A DNA stretch of 64,000 bases from the NCBI GenBank assembly GCA_005408345.1, contig SEMN01000145.1:682001-746000 (forward strand). The letters run 5' to 3'. Source of the stretch: Macquaria australasica (Eukaryota > Chordata > Actinopteri > Centrarchiformes > Percichthyidae). The notes under the pieces were generated by a model, which made no database searches, had not been told where the DNA came from, and saw only the letters and a program-made list of their open reading frames with translations. The position numbers and the translations under genes were made by a program. Of this stretch, positions 24,281 to 36,500 are shown piece after piece (the stretch's first letter is position 1; each line of letters begins with the position of its first letter).

Positions 24281-27030
24281 ATGAGTCGGACCATGCCGAG
24301 CTGGAGCACCTCGCCCGGAGGAGGGATACCGGGGCCCCCCCCTGGAGCCAGACCCGGGAGGGGAGCACGATGGCGAGCGTCTGGTGGCCGGGCCTTGGGA
24401 TGGGGCACAGCCCGAAAAACCGACATGGAGCCGCCACCCTGTGGGCCCACCACCTGCAGGAATAGGCATCGGGGTCGGGTGCAATGTAAGCCGGGCGGCA
24501 GGCAAGGGCAGAGACCTGGGCGTGCTGACCTTCGGTGTCGCAGACTGGTTTTAGGGACGTGGAACGTCAGCTCTCTGGCGGGGAAAGAGCCGGAGCTGGT
24601 GCAGGAGGTGGAGCAGTACCAGCTAGATATAGTTGGGCTCACCTCTACGCATAGCTCAGGATCTGGAACCAAACTCCTGGAGAGGGGCTGGACTCTCTTC
24701 TTTTCCGGAGTTGCCCAGGATGAAAGGCGCCGGGCGGGTGTGGGGATACTCACGAGTCCCCGGCTGAGCGCCGCTGTGTTGGAGTTTTCCCCGGGGAACG
24801 AGAGGGTCGCCTCGATGCGACTGAAAGTTGCTGAGAGGAAGGCCCTGACTGTTGTTTGTGCTTATGCACCAAACAGCAGTTCAGAGTACCCGGCCTTCTT
24901 GGAGTTCCTGGGTGGCGTCCTGGAAGGGATACCACCTGGAGACTCCATAGTTCTGCTGGGAGACTTCAACGCCCATGTGGGCAATGATGGTGAAACCTGG
25001 AGGGGGGTGATTGGGAGAAATGGCCTCCCCGATCTGAACCCGAGTGGTGCTTTGTTGTTGGACTTCTGTGCTAGCCATGGACTGGCCATAACAAACACCA
25101 TGTTTGAGCATAGGGTTGTTCATAAGTGTACTTGGTACCAGAACACCTTAGGCCGCAGGTCGATGATTGACTTTGTGGTCGTATCATCAGATCTGCGGCC
25201 GTATGTCTTGGACACTCGGGTGAAGAGAGGGGCAGAGCTGTCAACTGATCACCACTTGGTGGTGAGTTGGATAAGATGGCAGGGACGGCTGCCGGACAGA
25301 CCTGGCAAACCTAAACGTGTAGTGAGGGTGAACTGGGAACGTCTGGCGGAGGGCCCTGTCCGCGAGATCTTCAACTCCCACCTCCGGAAGAACTTCTCGC
25401 GCATCCCGGGGGAGGTTGGGGACATGGAAACAGAGTGGGCCATGTTCAAAGCCTCCATTGCTGAGGCGGCCGCTAGGAGCTGTGGTCAGAAGGTCGTCGG
25501 TGCCTGTCGAGGCGGCAACCTCAGAACCCGCTGGTGGACACCGGCGGTGAAGGAAGCCGTCAAGCTGAAGAAGGAGGCTTTTCGGGCTTGGCTAGCCCAG
25601 AGGTCTCCTGAAGCAGCGGACAGGTACCGGGAGGCCAGAAGGATGGCGGCCTCAGTGGTCACCAAAGCAAAAACCCGGGTGTGGGAGGAGTTTGGAGAGG
25701 CTATGGAGAAGGACTTTCGGTTGGCCTCAAGGAAGTTCTGGCAAACCGTTAGACGACTCAGGAAGGGAAAGCGGGGCTTGGCCCAGGCCATGTTCGGCAG
25801 GGGAGGAGAGCTGCTAACCCGGACTGGGGATGTTGTCGAGCGGTGGAAAGAGCACTTTGAGGATCTCCTCAACCCGACCAACATGTCCTCAGTGGAGGAG
25901 GCAGAGTTTGAAGATTCAGGGGAAGACTCACCCATATCCCTGGCAGAAGTCTCCAAGGTAGTCAAAGAGCTTCTTGGTGGCAAGGCGCCAGGGGTGGATG
26001 AGATTCGCCCTGAAATGCTGAAGGCTCTGGACATTGTTGGGCTGTCTTGGCTGACACGCCTCTTCAGTGTCGCATGGAGGTCGGGGACAGTGCCTGTGGA
26101 GTGGCAGACCGGGGTGGTGGTTCCCGTCTTCAAAAAGGGGGACCGGAGGGTGTGCTCCAATTACCGTGGTATCACACTGCTCAGCCTCCCCGGAAAAGTT
26201 TATTCCAGGGTGCTGGAAAGGAGACTACGACCGATTGTCGAACCTCGGATCCAGGAGGAGCAATGCGGATTCCGTCCTGGCCGTGGCACAGTGGACCAGC
26301 TCTTTACTCTTGCAGGGCTGCTGGGGGGTTCATGGGAGTTTGCCCATCCAGTCTACATGTGTTTTGTCGACTTGGAGAAGGCTTTCGACCGTGTCCCCCG
26401 GGGGGTCCTGTGGGGGGTACTGCGGGAGTATGGGGTACCGGGGTCGCTGCTACAAGCCATCCGGTCCCTATATAACCGAAGTGAGTGCTGTGTCCGCATT
26501 CTCGGCACAAAGTCAAACACGTTCCAAGTGGGTGTTGGACTCCGCCAGGGCTGCCCCTTGTCACCAATTCTGTTTGTGATATTCATGGACAGGATTTCAA
26601 GGCGCAGCCGGGGGGAGGAGAGTGTCCGGTTTGGTGGTCTCAGAATAGCATCTCTGCTCTTTGCGGACGATGTGGTTCTGTTGGCTTCATCGGGCTGTGA
26701 CCTTCAGCATGCACTGGGGCGGTTTGCAGCCGAGTGTGAAGCGGCTGGGATGAGAGTCAGCACCTCCAAGTCCGAGGCCATGGTTCTCAGCCGGAAAACG
26801 GTGGACTGCCCCCTTTGGGTTGGAGGTGAGTTACTGCCCCAGACGGGGGAGTTCAAGTATCTCGGGGTCTTGTTCACGAGTGATGGTAAGATGGAACGTG
26901 AGATGGACAGGCGGATCGGTGCAGCATCAGCAGTAATGCGGGCGTTGTACCGGACCGTGGTGGTGAAGAGGGAGCTGAGCCGGAAGGCAAAGCTGTCGAT
27001 TTACCAGTCGATCTACGTTCCAACCCTCAC
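24281..27030 (+). CDS. LINE ORF, endonuclease and reverse transcriptase part (C-terminus displaced)
   Basis: Retrotransposon protein, first 916 or so codons without stop or frameshift from the ATG at 24281. An apurinic-endonuclease-like domain covers about residues 95-330: GTWNVSSL near the start, GDFNAHVG at about 227-234, TDHHLVV at about 322-328. The reverse transcriptase covers about 520-850 and shows NYRGITLL, FVDLEKAFDRVP, LRQGCPLSP and FADD at 794-797. Reading on past 27030 adds unrelated host sequence up to a chance stop at 27163. The missing end is the opposite-strand piece at 23712-24131. The intact frame and the near-identity to the copy at 56.6 kb suggest a recent insertion. Confidence 0.85.
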
Positions 27031-27040
27031 GGTGCAGCTA

Positions 27041-29346
27041 AAGTGGGCCAACCCCGGCCCATTAAAAAACCCTATAAGCTATAGTCTCCTAACACCTTCA
27101 CTATCTTTGGAGACAGCAGCCTCTGCTTGTTCCAAACTGTGTGTTATTTATAGAATTATTTAATGACTTTTGTTAAAACTGACCAAGAAAACGAACGACA
27201 AACAAAAAATTTTGGACTGCCACTAAGGCCTATAGCTTGACTGCTTATTACACCAAAATAGAGTTCTGTTTCAGCAGCCATTCTGCAATAGCTCACAATG
27301 TTCCTGATAGAGCTGGTGCTTAATGCCTCACAGTCATAGTGAGCAGCTATTTCTCTGATATATGGCAGTAGTTCACACAGAGCTGCATCGCCATAGACAC
27401 AATTTGCTTTTAATGGCCTTGGGTTGATTTACCTGAGGACTCTGCAATGTCGGCTTGATATATTAACGGGAGAGGGACTTATGACGTCAAACTCATACTA
27501 CTGCCTCCTGGCTGTGTTCAAACTGAGATATAGCAACAAGTTTCAATTCTAAAAGGTTTATTTTAACATAAAACACATGACATTTTGACAGTCAGTGATA
27601 CAGGGTGTGTGGACAATTATCAAACCACTGCAGTGAAATACCTCTCTGTTTTGCACACACACACACACACACATCAGGACAGTCTTGACATCTGAAGACT
27701 TCATTGGCAAGGTGATGGTCTCTTTCCCTAAAGGAGAAGAAAAAGACAGATATCTGACATCACACACATATAACAAAAATACAACTTTGGGCTTCTTTTG
27801 CAGCTTTGGTACTTACAATTTTTGTCAAATCAATACATTGCTTCAAATTAAAAGCGTTCAACTGGCGAAACACGGGGTGGCTTTTATTGTGAAGAAGGGA
27901 AAGTCCTCCAGCCTTTTCTTCCACAAGAACGGAGAGGACTTTTTAAAGACTTTATATTGGCCGTGTCACAGCCATGCCACCAGTATTTACCTTTGTGTCT
28001 TTTATTCCCTCTCCCGTGTCAGTGTGTGTGTGTATGTGTGGTGTGGGCGTGGCTTCCCCCTGGCACTCTTCTGGCTCCCTACTAATTACAGCATTCAACT
28101 TACCTGCTCCTATCTGCACACCTGTCAGCTATCATTTCACCTACACAACAGTATATCTGCTCTGGTCTTTCATCCACTCATTGCCAGATCGTTGTTTCAG
28201 CCATAGTGGTAGGTCATGTCTCAGGCCCCTTGAATTGTGAATTCATGTATTTGCTGTTGTATGTTTTTTTTCCTGGTTCGCCTCTAACTTTGTCTCCCTG
28301 TGCCCAGGATCACTGCATGCCTGCTTGCCTGCTGCTCAGCACTCCAGTCAGCCTGCGTACTAGCTCCCAAGCTAGCTTCATCAGCCACGTTTGCATCCAC
28401 CCTTCATTCCTGCTCTGCCACGCTTCATCAGCTGCCAGCTTCCCCCTACCCTCTGCGTTCACCCAGCCAAAAAAAGTTGTTGTTTTTTGTTTTTTTAATC
28501 CATTCAAAACCTTTCTGTGTTTGGGTCTCTCTGTTGATTGTAACTGGCCCATTTTTAAAATGTGTACTAATTGCAAACTTAAAATAATTAAAAATATTGC
28601 TTAGAGCCTTTAAAGAGAGTCACTTGACTTAAAATATTTCTAATGAATAAACTTTGTATATTTTTAAATTTGTGTACTTTTATAAACTTATACTGCCAGC
28701 TGGCAATATAAAGCTATATTAAAATAGTTAGAAAACATCAAATGTCAGGGAAAAGGATATGAATAATGACCTAATTGGCTTTCCATTCAGGCTGCACACC
28801 TCCAACACCTCAGCAAGGTTACCAACTTCACTCGGCTCTGCTGTTGTGTGGAACTACTCATGCCAAGCGCAGCATAAAATCTGATCTAACATATGTTGTG
28901 AATTTGTTTTTATCAATAAACTAAGTCATTTACATACATCACATCTAAATAATTGTGCCAAATGTATCGGCTGCTTTTAAAATTCACCATCATGTGTTAT
29001 CCATCCAAACATAATCTATAATGACAACAGTTTCACAGACCTTACACATTAAAACCTTATACAGTTTCAACTGGTTCACACGCAGAGAGCCACAAATTCT
29101 CCACACAGAGGAAATTGGGGGGGAAGGGGGCATTTTTTTGCTGCATTTTATATAGAAAGAGTGGTTTGACATGCAACAAAGGAGGCTAACCATAATCCAA
29201 CGACGGATGTTGCGATTACATGGTATGCATCTTAACCACTGTGTAATTGGGACGCCCCAAGGAAGCAGCACTTTTTAAAGTGAAAAGTGAAACTCATGGA
29301 GAAACAGAGCAGGTCCACCTCACCTTTCTGGAGCCTGGCCATGTCA
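27041..29346. other. Intergenic DNA between the LINE and spata6l
   Basis: No recognisable coding exon or RNA gene. A short CA run lies at about 27654-27673. A diverged relative of the 16.7-kb hairpin (aagtcctcc ... ggagaggactttttaaa) lies at about 27899-27950. The longer open frames here (for example 27685-28206) show low-complexity, non-family sequence. The 3' UTR of spata6l may extend into the right edge on the - strand. Confidence 0.45.
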
Positions 29347-29412
29347 TCATGGTGGACCTGGAGAGATGGACCTCCGTGCTAACACCTCGTCTACCTCGGA
29401 GTGTGTGGCTCC
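29347..29412 (-). CDS. spata6l: Possible last coding exon of spata6l
   Basis: On the - strand an acceptor (tgtgttttag) at 29413 opens a 21-codon frame starting GATHSEVDEV and ending in TGA at 29349-29347. Its phase (0) fits the exon at 30464-30557. There is no clear family match to confirm it; the same acceptor also opens a second frame with a donor-like AAG/GTGAGG downstream. Confidence 0.3.
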   Translation of the reverse strand, partial: GATHSEVDEVLARRSISPGPP

Positions 29413-30463
29413 CTAAAACACAATAACAGTAATTTTCTCTTGTTGTATCTTTAATCTGTGACCTTCAGTGTATTCCTAGAGCTATTTATGCATTAAAGTT
29501 ACAAACTTGTGCTCAAACTCCCAGGGACAAGTTTGCCTTCAAAAATACACTGCAAAGGAGAAACTCGTCCATTTGGCAAAATCTTACACTTTCAAATAGA
29601 AGCCAGCTAGACTAAATAAAGATCAGCCACTAATAAATTAACACTAATAATTCACTAATTAATTCCAGTTCCTCAGTTGTTTTTTGTTGTTGTTTTTTTT
29701 TGGTTATTAAGTCAGTAAAACTCAACACTTCCTGCTGATGTTTCAAATTAAAAGCTGACCAACAATGGGAGGGATTATGCCATTTACCTCTGGAAGGCTT
29801 TTATTGTGACACACCTGTGCAGGAATTGTTGAGTTTCCTTGACAGTGGCTTAAGAGCCATCAAAAAAAGCAAAATGGAAGCAATTGGAAATAATTAGTGA
29901 ATGAAAAGTATTTCTGTTACAGAAGAGAGAGTGGTTTCAGCAGAGTGCTGAGTATGACGTGACTGTTGGAAATGGACATTATTTTAGCTTTATCAAAACA
30001 ACAGGTAAACATAGAGGACATTTTGAGTTTGCATTAATGTCAAATTTTTAAAAAGGCAGATCAGAAAACAGCAGCTTATATGATAAGATATATTTATGAA
30101 TCAGGGATTAAATACAGAAATCTTTGTAATATAAACCTGTTTCACATAAAGATCTGGTTCCTGCTGCAGTTGAGGTAAATTTCTTTGAGATTTTACAGTA
30201 ATTAAAAATAAGATTAAAAAAACTGTTTTTTAAATGGAGAATGTTTAAAATGTAGCTCTTATTCAGATAGCCTCATATGGCAACACCCCCACTGAAATGA
30301 GGAGTTGTCTAACTGTCTGCAACTGCATATTGCAACAACTGGAACAAAAGACATACTGTATAGTGGTCAGTATAAATGGCAACAAGTCTAACACCAGACT
30401 GGAACACACACTGTTGCTGTGATATCTAACATACTGTAGAGTCTAATATTATGTATTACTTAC

Positions 30464-30557
30464 ATAGACAAGTCGGCGTACAGCTTTTGGTGTCGTAAGG
30501 AGTCCCCGAACACGCTCTTGCACCTGTTCCCATTCTCTGTGAGAGCTGGACTGAGAC
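30464..30557 (-). CDS. spata6l: spata6l 3' exon carrying the ERVRGLL motif
   Basis: On the - strand the acceptor (ttcag) precedes 30557 and the donor TAT/GTAAGT follows 30464. In the phase-2 frame the exon reads SQSSSHREWEQVQERVRGLL and then TTPKAVRRLVY, which resembles the conserved C-terminal helix of SPATA6 proteins (a -I-H-x-R-V-x-x-x-L-x-S-H- pattern). A second frame is also open and ends in a stop at the donor, but has no such resemblance. Confidence 0.6.
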
Positions 30558-33500
30558 CTGAACATTTTATTAGTCATTAGTCATTACTTGCTTAAAAATG
30601 ATCATTCCAGTGTCATCTGCATACACTTGTTTGCAGTCAAACACAGTCAGATGAGAAGTGTGATATCCATATTATCTCTGTGCAACTATTACAGAGATAC
30701 CGTCAGTCCGTGATGTGGCTAGCTTAGCACAAAGACTTGAAAAAAGGGGAAACTGCTAGCTTAACCCCATGAAAAGCAGAAGAAATACATCTTCCAACAG
30801 CTCCAAAGCTTATATAAACACTGCATGTTTTGATTGTATTCTCTACCTTTATAGTGAGGTGCATGATTATACTATGAATGTCAATATTCAAAACCAGTCA
30901 AGAAAAGGACCTGCTGTGCCTGGCCTGTTCCCTGTAAGACCCCCACAACCCTGAAGGCTCAGGACCTTGGTGGTAGTCAAGGGGGTCATGTGTTTCTGAA
31001 GAGCTGGAGTTGTCATCTGATATCCCTCCAACCTGCCAATGGAAGCAGAGAGGAGTTACTTTCTATTGGTTTCTTTCACTATCAGATAACCATCCCATTA
31101 ATGCATCTGCACCTCTGCAGATGATTCATTTCAGTCTCTAATCCTGGTCTCAGTTGCAGTTATTAAAGGCGTTTTGACAGCCGAAATGTAGGGTATATTT
31201 AGACACATGGTTGAAGAGTTGAAGTTATAGATGGCAAATCTACATTTTTTGTGTGTTTCTCAACTGATTGTAATTTAAATTTAGATTTAGCTTTTCTGTA
31301 GTGTTAGGTAATGTATTTTAAAAACTGTCAAACTGTCAGTTAATTTGGGAGTCACAGGTTCCAATCCTGTATTTCAAAGTCCCAGGTTGTGCCTTTTAGG
31401 AATAGTTCAACATGTGGGAAATACGCTTACGCGCTTTCTTATCTTATCTTATGTCTGTGACATTAAGTACAGAGCTGGAGTCAGGATGTGGTTAACCAAG
31501 CATAAAGCGAAGCAGGGGGAAACAGCTAGCCTGGCTCGGTCCAAAGTTACAAACACCTTCCAACACCTCTAAAGCTCACTGATTAACACGGTGTATCCCA
31601 TTTGTTTGATCTGTACACAAACACACACGTAAAAATGACTATTTGTGATTTAGAGGAAGTTAACCTGCTGAAACAGCAGCTGGGTGCAGCTTCCTGGACT
31701 CTCGTCGTCACAGTGAGGTCACCAGATTTGGTACCATTAAGTCTGTACAGAGACCAAAACCAAACCTTGAGCTCACCGACTGTATCTGGAAACCAGCACT
31801 ATAGCCGGAAACGCTGCACAGAAGTGCCTGGAAGATAGATACACTGTTGTTCAATAAGAAATAGTTGCAGTGCATAACTCCCATTAAAACAACAAATTGA
31901 TGTTTTTACATTTCAGTTTGAATATGGATTTTTTTAATGAGATATGTGTTAATCAGTGAGCTTTAGCTTCTTTAGGTGTTGGTATGTGTATTTTTTTAAC
32001 TTTGGACAGAGTCGGGCTAGCTGTTTCCCCCTCCTTTCAGTCTTTATGCTAAGCTAGGCTAACCACATCCTGACTGCAGCTCTCCAGCTATTCCTTTAAT
32101 GCATCTGATTTACCCCATAACTTACTGTCTAAGAGGCCAAAGAGGAGGGAAATAAATTGTTCCTACCAAACCATTGGATAAAGATGTTCTTCTGCCAGTT
32201 GGAGAATATCTCACTAAAACAACAAAAAAAGGGGGAAATGTTTTTGAGTCACAACAGATGTGCATTTCTTTGGTGATAAAAACTGACTGTTAGAAGGTTA
32301 CAGTACTGTAGGTAACTGTAAGTAGGTTTTCATTATCAAACTAACAGCTTGTTAGAGTGAATTATGTCACGTTAACAAAGCAGTATAACGATAAAGGTAC
32401 ATTTTACTAGCTGTTATGGTAAGTTGTTTGAGACTGTATACCATGTTTAGTAGCAACAAAGCAGCTTCATAAGAAGATTTCTACCTGTGGATGAAGACCT
32501 CGTCAAGGGTGAAGAGGCATTGGTAAACACCGCAGAGTGGTGGGGCGAGGCAGATCGACTGGCTCCGGGCCACGAAGCCAGCATCTACACACAGGAGAAT
32601 GATGACACAGTGAGCAGGCCTGCAGGTCAAACTGCTACAGGATGTACACAACCAGGGCTGTGGCTGTGACAAGCATATGATGATAATTAGCAATGGAGAG
32701 CAGCACAAAAGCATATTCTACATTATTTTGAGTGCACATTCTCTAATTTTAGTACTGGTTTTGGGCTCCCCTCTGGTATGCAATACCACCAATCGATGCT
32801 CAAATTTTCTCAAGACTCAACGCAGCTGTCAAAACACCGAAATGGGAGGAAACTGACACAATTTGATGCTACGACAAAATCATAAACTGTTATCTTTAAC
32901 TTTAAAGCGAGGCTATGTAACTTTTGAAAGAAGAAATAACACAATCTTCTTCTTACAAAGGAAAAGGTGAAATTTTAACTAATCAAACACACCCTTGTTC
33001 ATTTCAGTACAGTCAGGGGTTTTGCTGTTCTAGAGTTACTGGTATGACCAGTAGCTTATTGTGGATCATTTTAGCTAACATTAGCAAACCCTAGATAGGT
33101 ATTGTCATTGAACTGACATTACTGAGTCAATTAATGGTTTTACCACAGAAGTAAAAACTAGAAGTAAACCTACTAAACATCACCAGGAGACATGTTGGTT
33201 TGTTTCCTGCTTCTAGTCCCGTTTCACTCACTCTAATGATGATGTCTTTAGGGCAACTGACTCTTGTGGCCACAGTTACGTATTTCTCACTGAAACTTCA
33301 CATTTAATATTTTTACTCTCAATTCTCTTATAAACATTTGCTCACCAGAAAGATGTTTTTTATGAATTGTTAGTAATGGAATTAGGCCCAAAAAACATAA
33401 AATCTGTCCACAGTATGATAACATCCTTGCAGTCTGACTGCTATTCCCGTGGTCAAAAATTAATTTTCACGCAATCACCCAAAGCATGATGGTAACTCTG

Positions 33501-36500
33501 TTGGAAAAAGTTAACATATCACAACAGGAGTGACAAAATCCATTTTATATTTACTTTTTAGTTTTACAGTTCTTTTTACATTACTAAGGCTCTGAATGTC
33601 CCATCAACATGGTTCTTATGTCCTTGGAACACTGACACTCTCCTCCATCCATTCATATACAAATACTTGCAGTGTATTAAAACCTTTGGACATACAGGCA
33701 ACAAACCTAAAAAAATCCAATTGTGTTTTTATATATAAAAACTTTTCTGGAACATGAATGAATGACAAGAATGTTAGGACCTGTAGAATATGCTCTGTTA
33801 ACACAACTTGAAGTATCCACCTCATGCCATCAGATTATGTCCAAGTCTTTACTTTTAGCAAATACTAGAGTCATTCTGTGACATCCTCTACAACTGACTC
33901 TTAAACCTTCTGACTGGTGACACATTACATAACATGGGAGAGGAGCTATTAGGTGAGCGAGGTGAGAGTGATATTTGGATCAGATACAAGTTAAAGAATA
34001 CACTCAGTAAAGCCCAGTGCTGTAAGAATAACTGCTGTGTGGAGACATAGCTAACTTAGCTCTTGTCTGCCATCTGCTGGCTAGGAATGAAATAAAGATG
34101 TGTTGTGCGTGCTTACAGGCTGGGAGGTGCTGGTTGTGTCCCAGTTGGTCGGGCCGGGAGCAGCAGAGCCCAGGCTGAGCTGGGCCAGACGCTGGGTGTT
34201 TCCAGCTCTCAGAGGGGACAGGGACTGGGATCTGGGGATGTATGATGGTGACCTGGCGCTGCTGTGTCTCTCTCTGTATGCCCTGCTGCCGCTTTGTCTC
34301 CTTCCAAGGGTTTGAGGTTGTTTCCTCTGAGGAGAAGAGGTCCTGGGTCTGCTGGACTGTTTCCTGTTCCTCTTTATCACTGGCCTCTGGAAACAAAAGA
34401 GTCTCAAAACTATCTACAGCCTAAAGAGACCACAAGCAGCTGGGCCTCCTAGCTGCCTAACCCCCTGCTAGAATCACAGGTGTTACATTTGATTCAAATA
34501 TTCATTTTGAGTTGCAGGTCAAGGGAACTGTCCAATCATGCTTTGGTGGTGCAGTGGTTAGTACTGTCGCCTCACAGCAAGAGGGTTTGGGGTTCAAACC
34601 CTTTCTGTGTGGAGTTTACATGTTCTCTGGCTTCCTCCCACAATCCAAAGACATGCAGGTCAGGTTAATTGACTCTAAATTGCCTGTAGGTATCCTCTCA
34701 GGATAAGTGCTTATAGATATTGGTTGGATGGATGTATTGATCTTGTGTTTTATATATTAAAAATGCTACATAAATAAAGTTTATTATTATTATTGCTGAA
34801 AACACACTTTGATTCAAGGAACGCTGGGAGTGGACTGGTACTGTCTGCTGCTTACAAAAATCAAATCTGGTCCAGTTAATGTGGTCACCTCAGATATGAT
34901 GCAGTTTATTATACATAATCTACATACATTTTGAGCAACATCATATAATGTTTACCATGGGTACATTGGGGTAAATGTTGATCTCTGCATCAGCTGAGCA
35001 CTCAATGATGGTTGTTTTGCTGGAAAACTCCAACCTTGGAGCGATACCCTGGGAAAAAGAGAGGAGAGGAAATATCTGTACCATAATCACTTGAAACTGC
35101 AAAGATCCCACTCACAGTCAGTCATCACTTTTCTGTATATTTCCCTGCTACTGAGGCCAAGACCTGTGGTCCAGAAAATGTAATAATTACTAGAAAATGA
35201 GAAACCAGGAGAAGGAAATGCTGTAATCACAGTTAAATGTTTAGTGCAGACACATTACAGTAGAATGGAAACAGCAGACCATACGGTGACACACACATAC
35301 AAACATACTGACATTATGACAACTGTTCAGTGTGTATCAAACAAAAAGTTGAAATTAATGAATGTTAATGAAAATACAATTTGCATTAGAAGTTTGATGA
35401 ATCAGAGATGGTATCATTTGCTTATAGTCACTGAATAAATGTCTAAAAAGCATGTGCTAGTGATGTATCCATGTGAAAAGGCTGCACATAGTGCCTTTAA
35501 GCAACATGGGGTGAATAGACAACATTATTGTACACTTTAAGATAACGTGACCTACTGGAAAGTGAGGCGCTCGGGTCATCAGAACCTCTCGATCCACTCC
35601 AGAGAAGGAGGGAACCAGTTTGGGCTCTGGGAATAAGAAACGTCGAGCATCTTCTTCAAAGCAGGCCAGAGTGTCCCCCACTGCAAACACAAACACACAC
35701 AGGTCACTCTGGCTGGGATCCTGTTAATGCTTCCATGTTCCTGTGTGTAGACAGGAAAGAGGAGTAAGGTTTAAGTTAATGTGTCTGCAGTAATCTGTGT
35801 AATTAGAACCAGTGGAACAAAGAAGTATGAATACATCACCTGGAGGAATCAGCTGCACCAGTTCAATTCTAACCGTCTCATCTGAAGAGAAAAGGTATCG
35901 AGTTGAGAAAGATCCACAGTATCATGTATGTCAAGAAGATCATCACCACTAGTTTCACAGCAGTAAACTGGTGGCTACTCTTCCCTGTTATCTGGACAGC
36001 TTTATGACAGGGCACACAGACTAATTGCCTAATATCATACTGATATCATATGTTCCTTATATGAAACTGCATTTCGTAGTTTTAAAGGGCCAGATAGAAT
36101 TATAATAGACAGAACACGTTACTATATGGTTTATTAAAACTAAGATAAATGTGGATCAAGTCACATGGTATAAATACAATATAGATGACAGAGAACTATT
36201 GTAGGAATACTTAAAAAACAAAAATACTTAAAAAATAAAAAGCATTATGGTGACATTAGAACTTAAGTACATGACGTAAGTATGTCAAGCTCACTGTCAA
36301 ATCACTAAACCCTATCAGATGTGTTCTAAGTCCCTATAGAGATATTATAGGAATATTGCAGGCTTTAATGCAGTCTGGATCAATAATCAAGCAATCCCTA
36401 GGAAACTAAACTCAAGTTTAATAGTGAAGGAGACACATTTCCTTATTTTAGGATTACAGAACAAGTCAGTTTGTCCTTCTGCTCAGGTATATATGACATA

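Larger units (their letters stand above)
23685..27030 (-). mobile_element. APE-type LINE insertion with internal inversion (twin-priming structure)
   Basis: One insertion in two opposed pieces. On the - strand, 24134-23685 is the 3' end of the element: the C-terminal coding part, then a (TGGA)n tail. Adjoining it, 24135-27030 is the 5' part in opposite (+) orientation, starting in a 5' leader and running through endonuclease and reverse transcriptase. The two pieces meet at the same point of the element: the + piece stops at ...ccaaccctcac (27030) and the - piece begins at ACCTATGGTC. A copy at 56.8 kb shows these are contiguous in the intact element. Direct repeats cacggtgcagcta at 23672-23684 and 27028-27040 flank the whole and look like the target-site duplication. 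The clade is not assigned. Confidence 0.85.

Noticed and set aside
25486..26579. Other-frame and opposite-strand open frames inside the LINE
   Set aside because: They overlap the strong reverse-transcriptase frame and show no family motifs.
27031..27163. Apparent extension of the LINE protein past 27030
   Set aside because: The element ends at the target duplication at 27028-27040; the rest is host sequence read in frame by chance.
34004..34396. 130-codon frame on the - strand over spata6l exon 7
   Set aside because: It is out of phase with exon 6; the phase-0 frame over the same bases gives the Ser/Arg-rich family sequence with the QRLAQLSLG motif.
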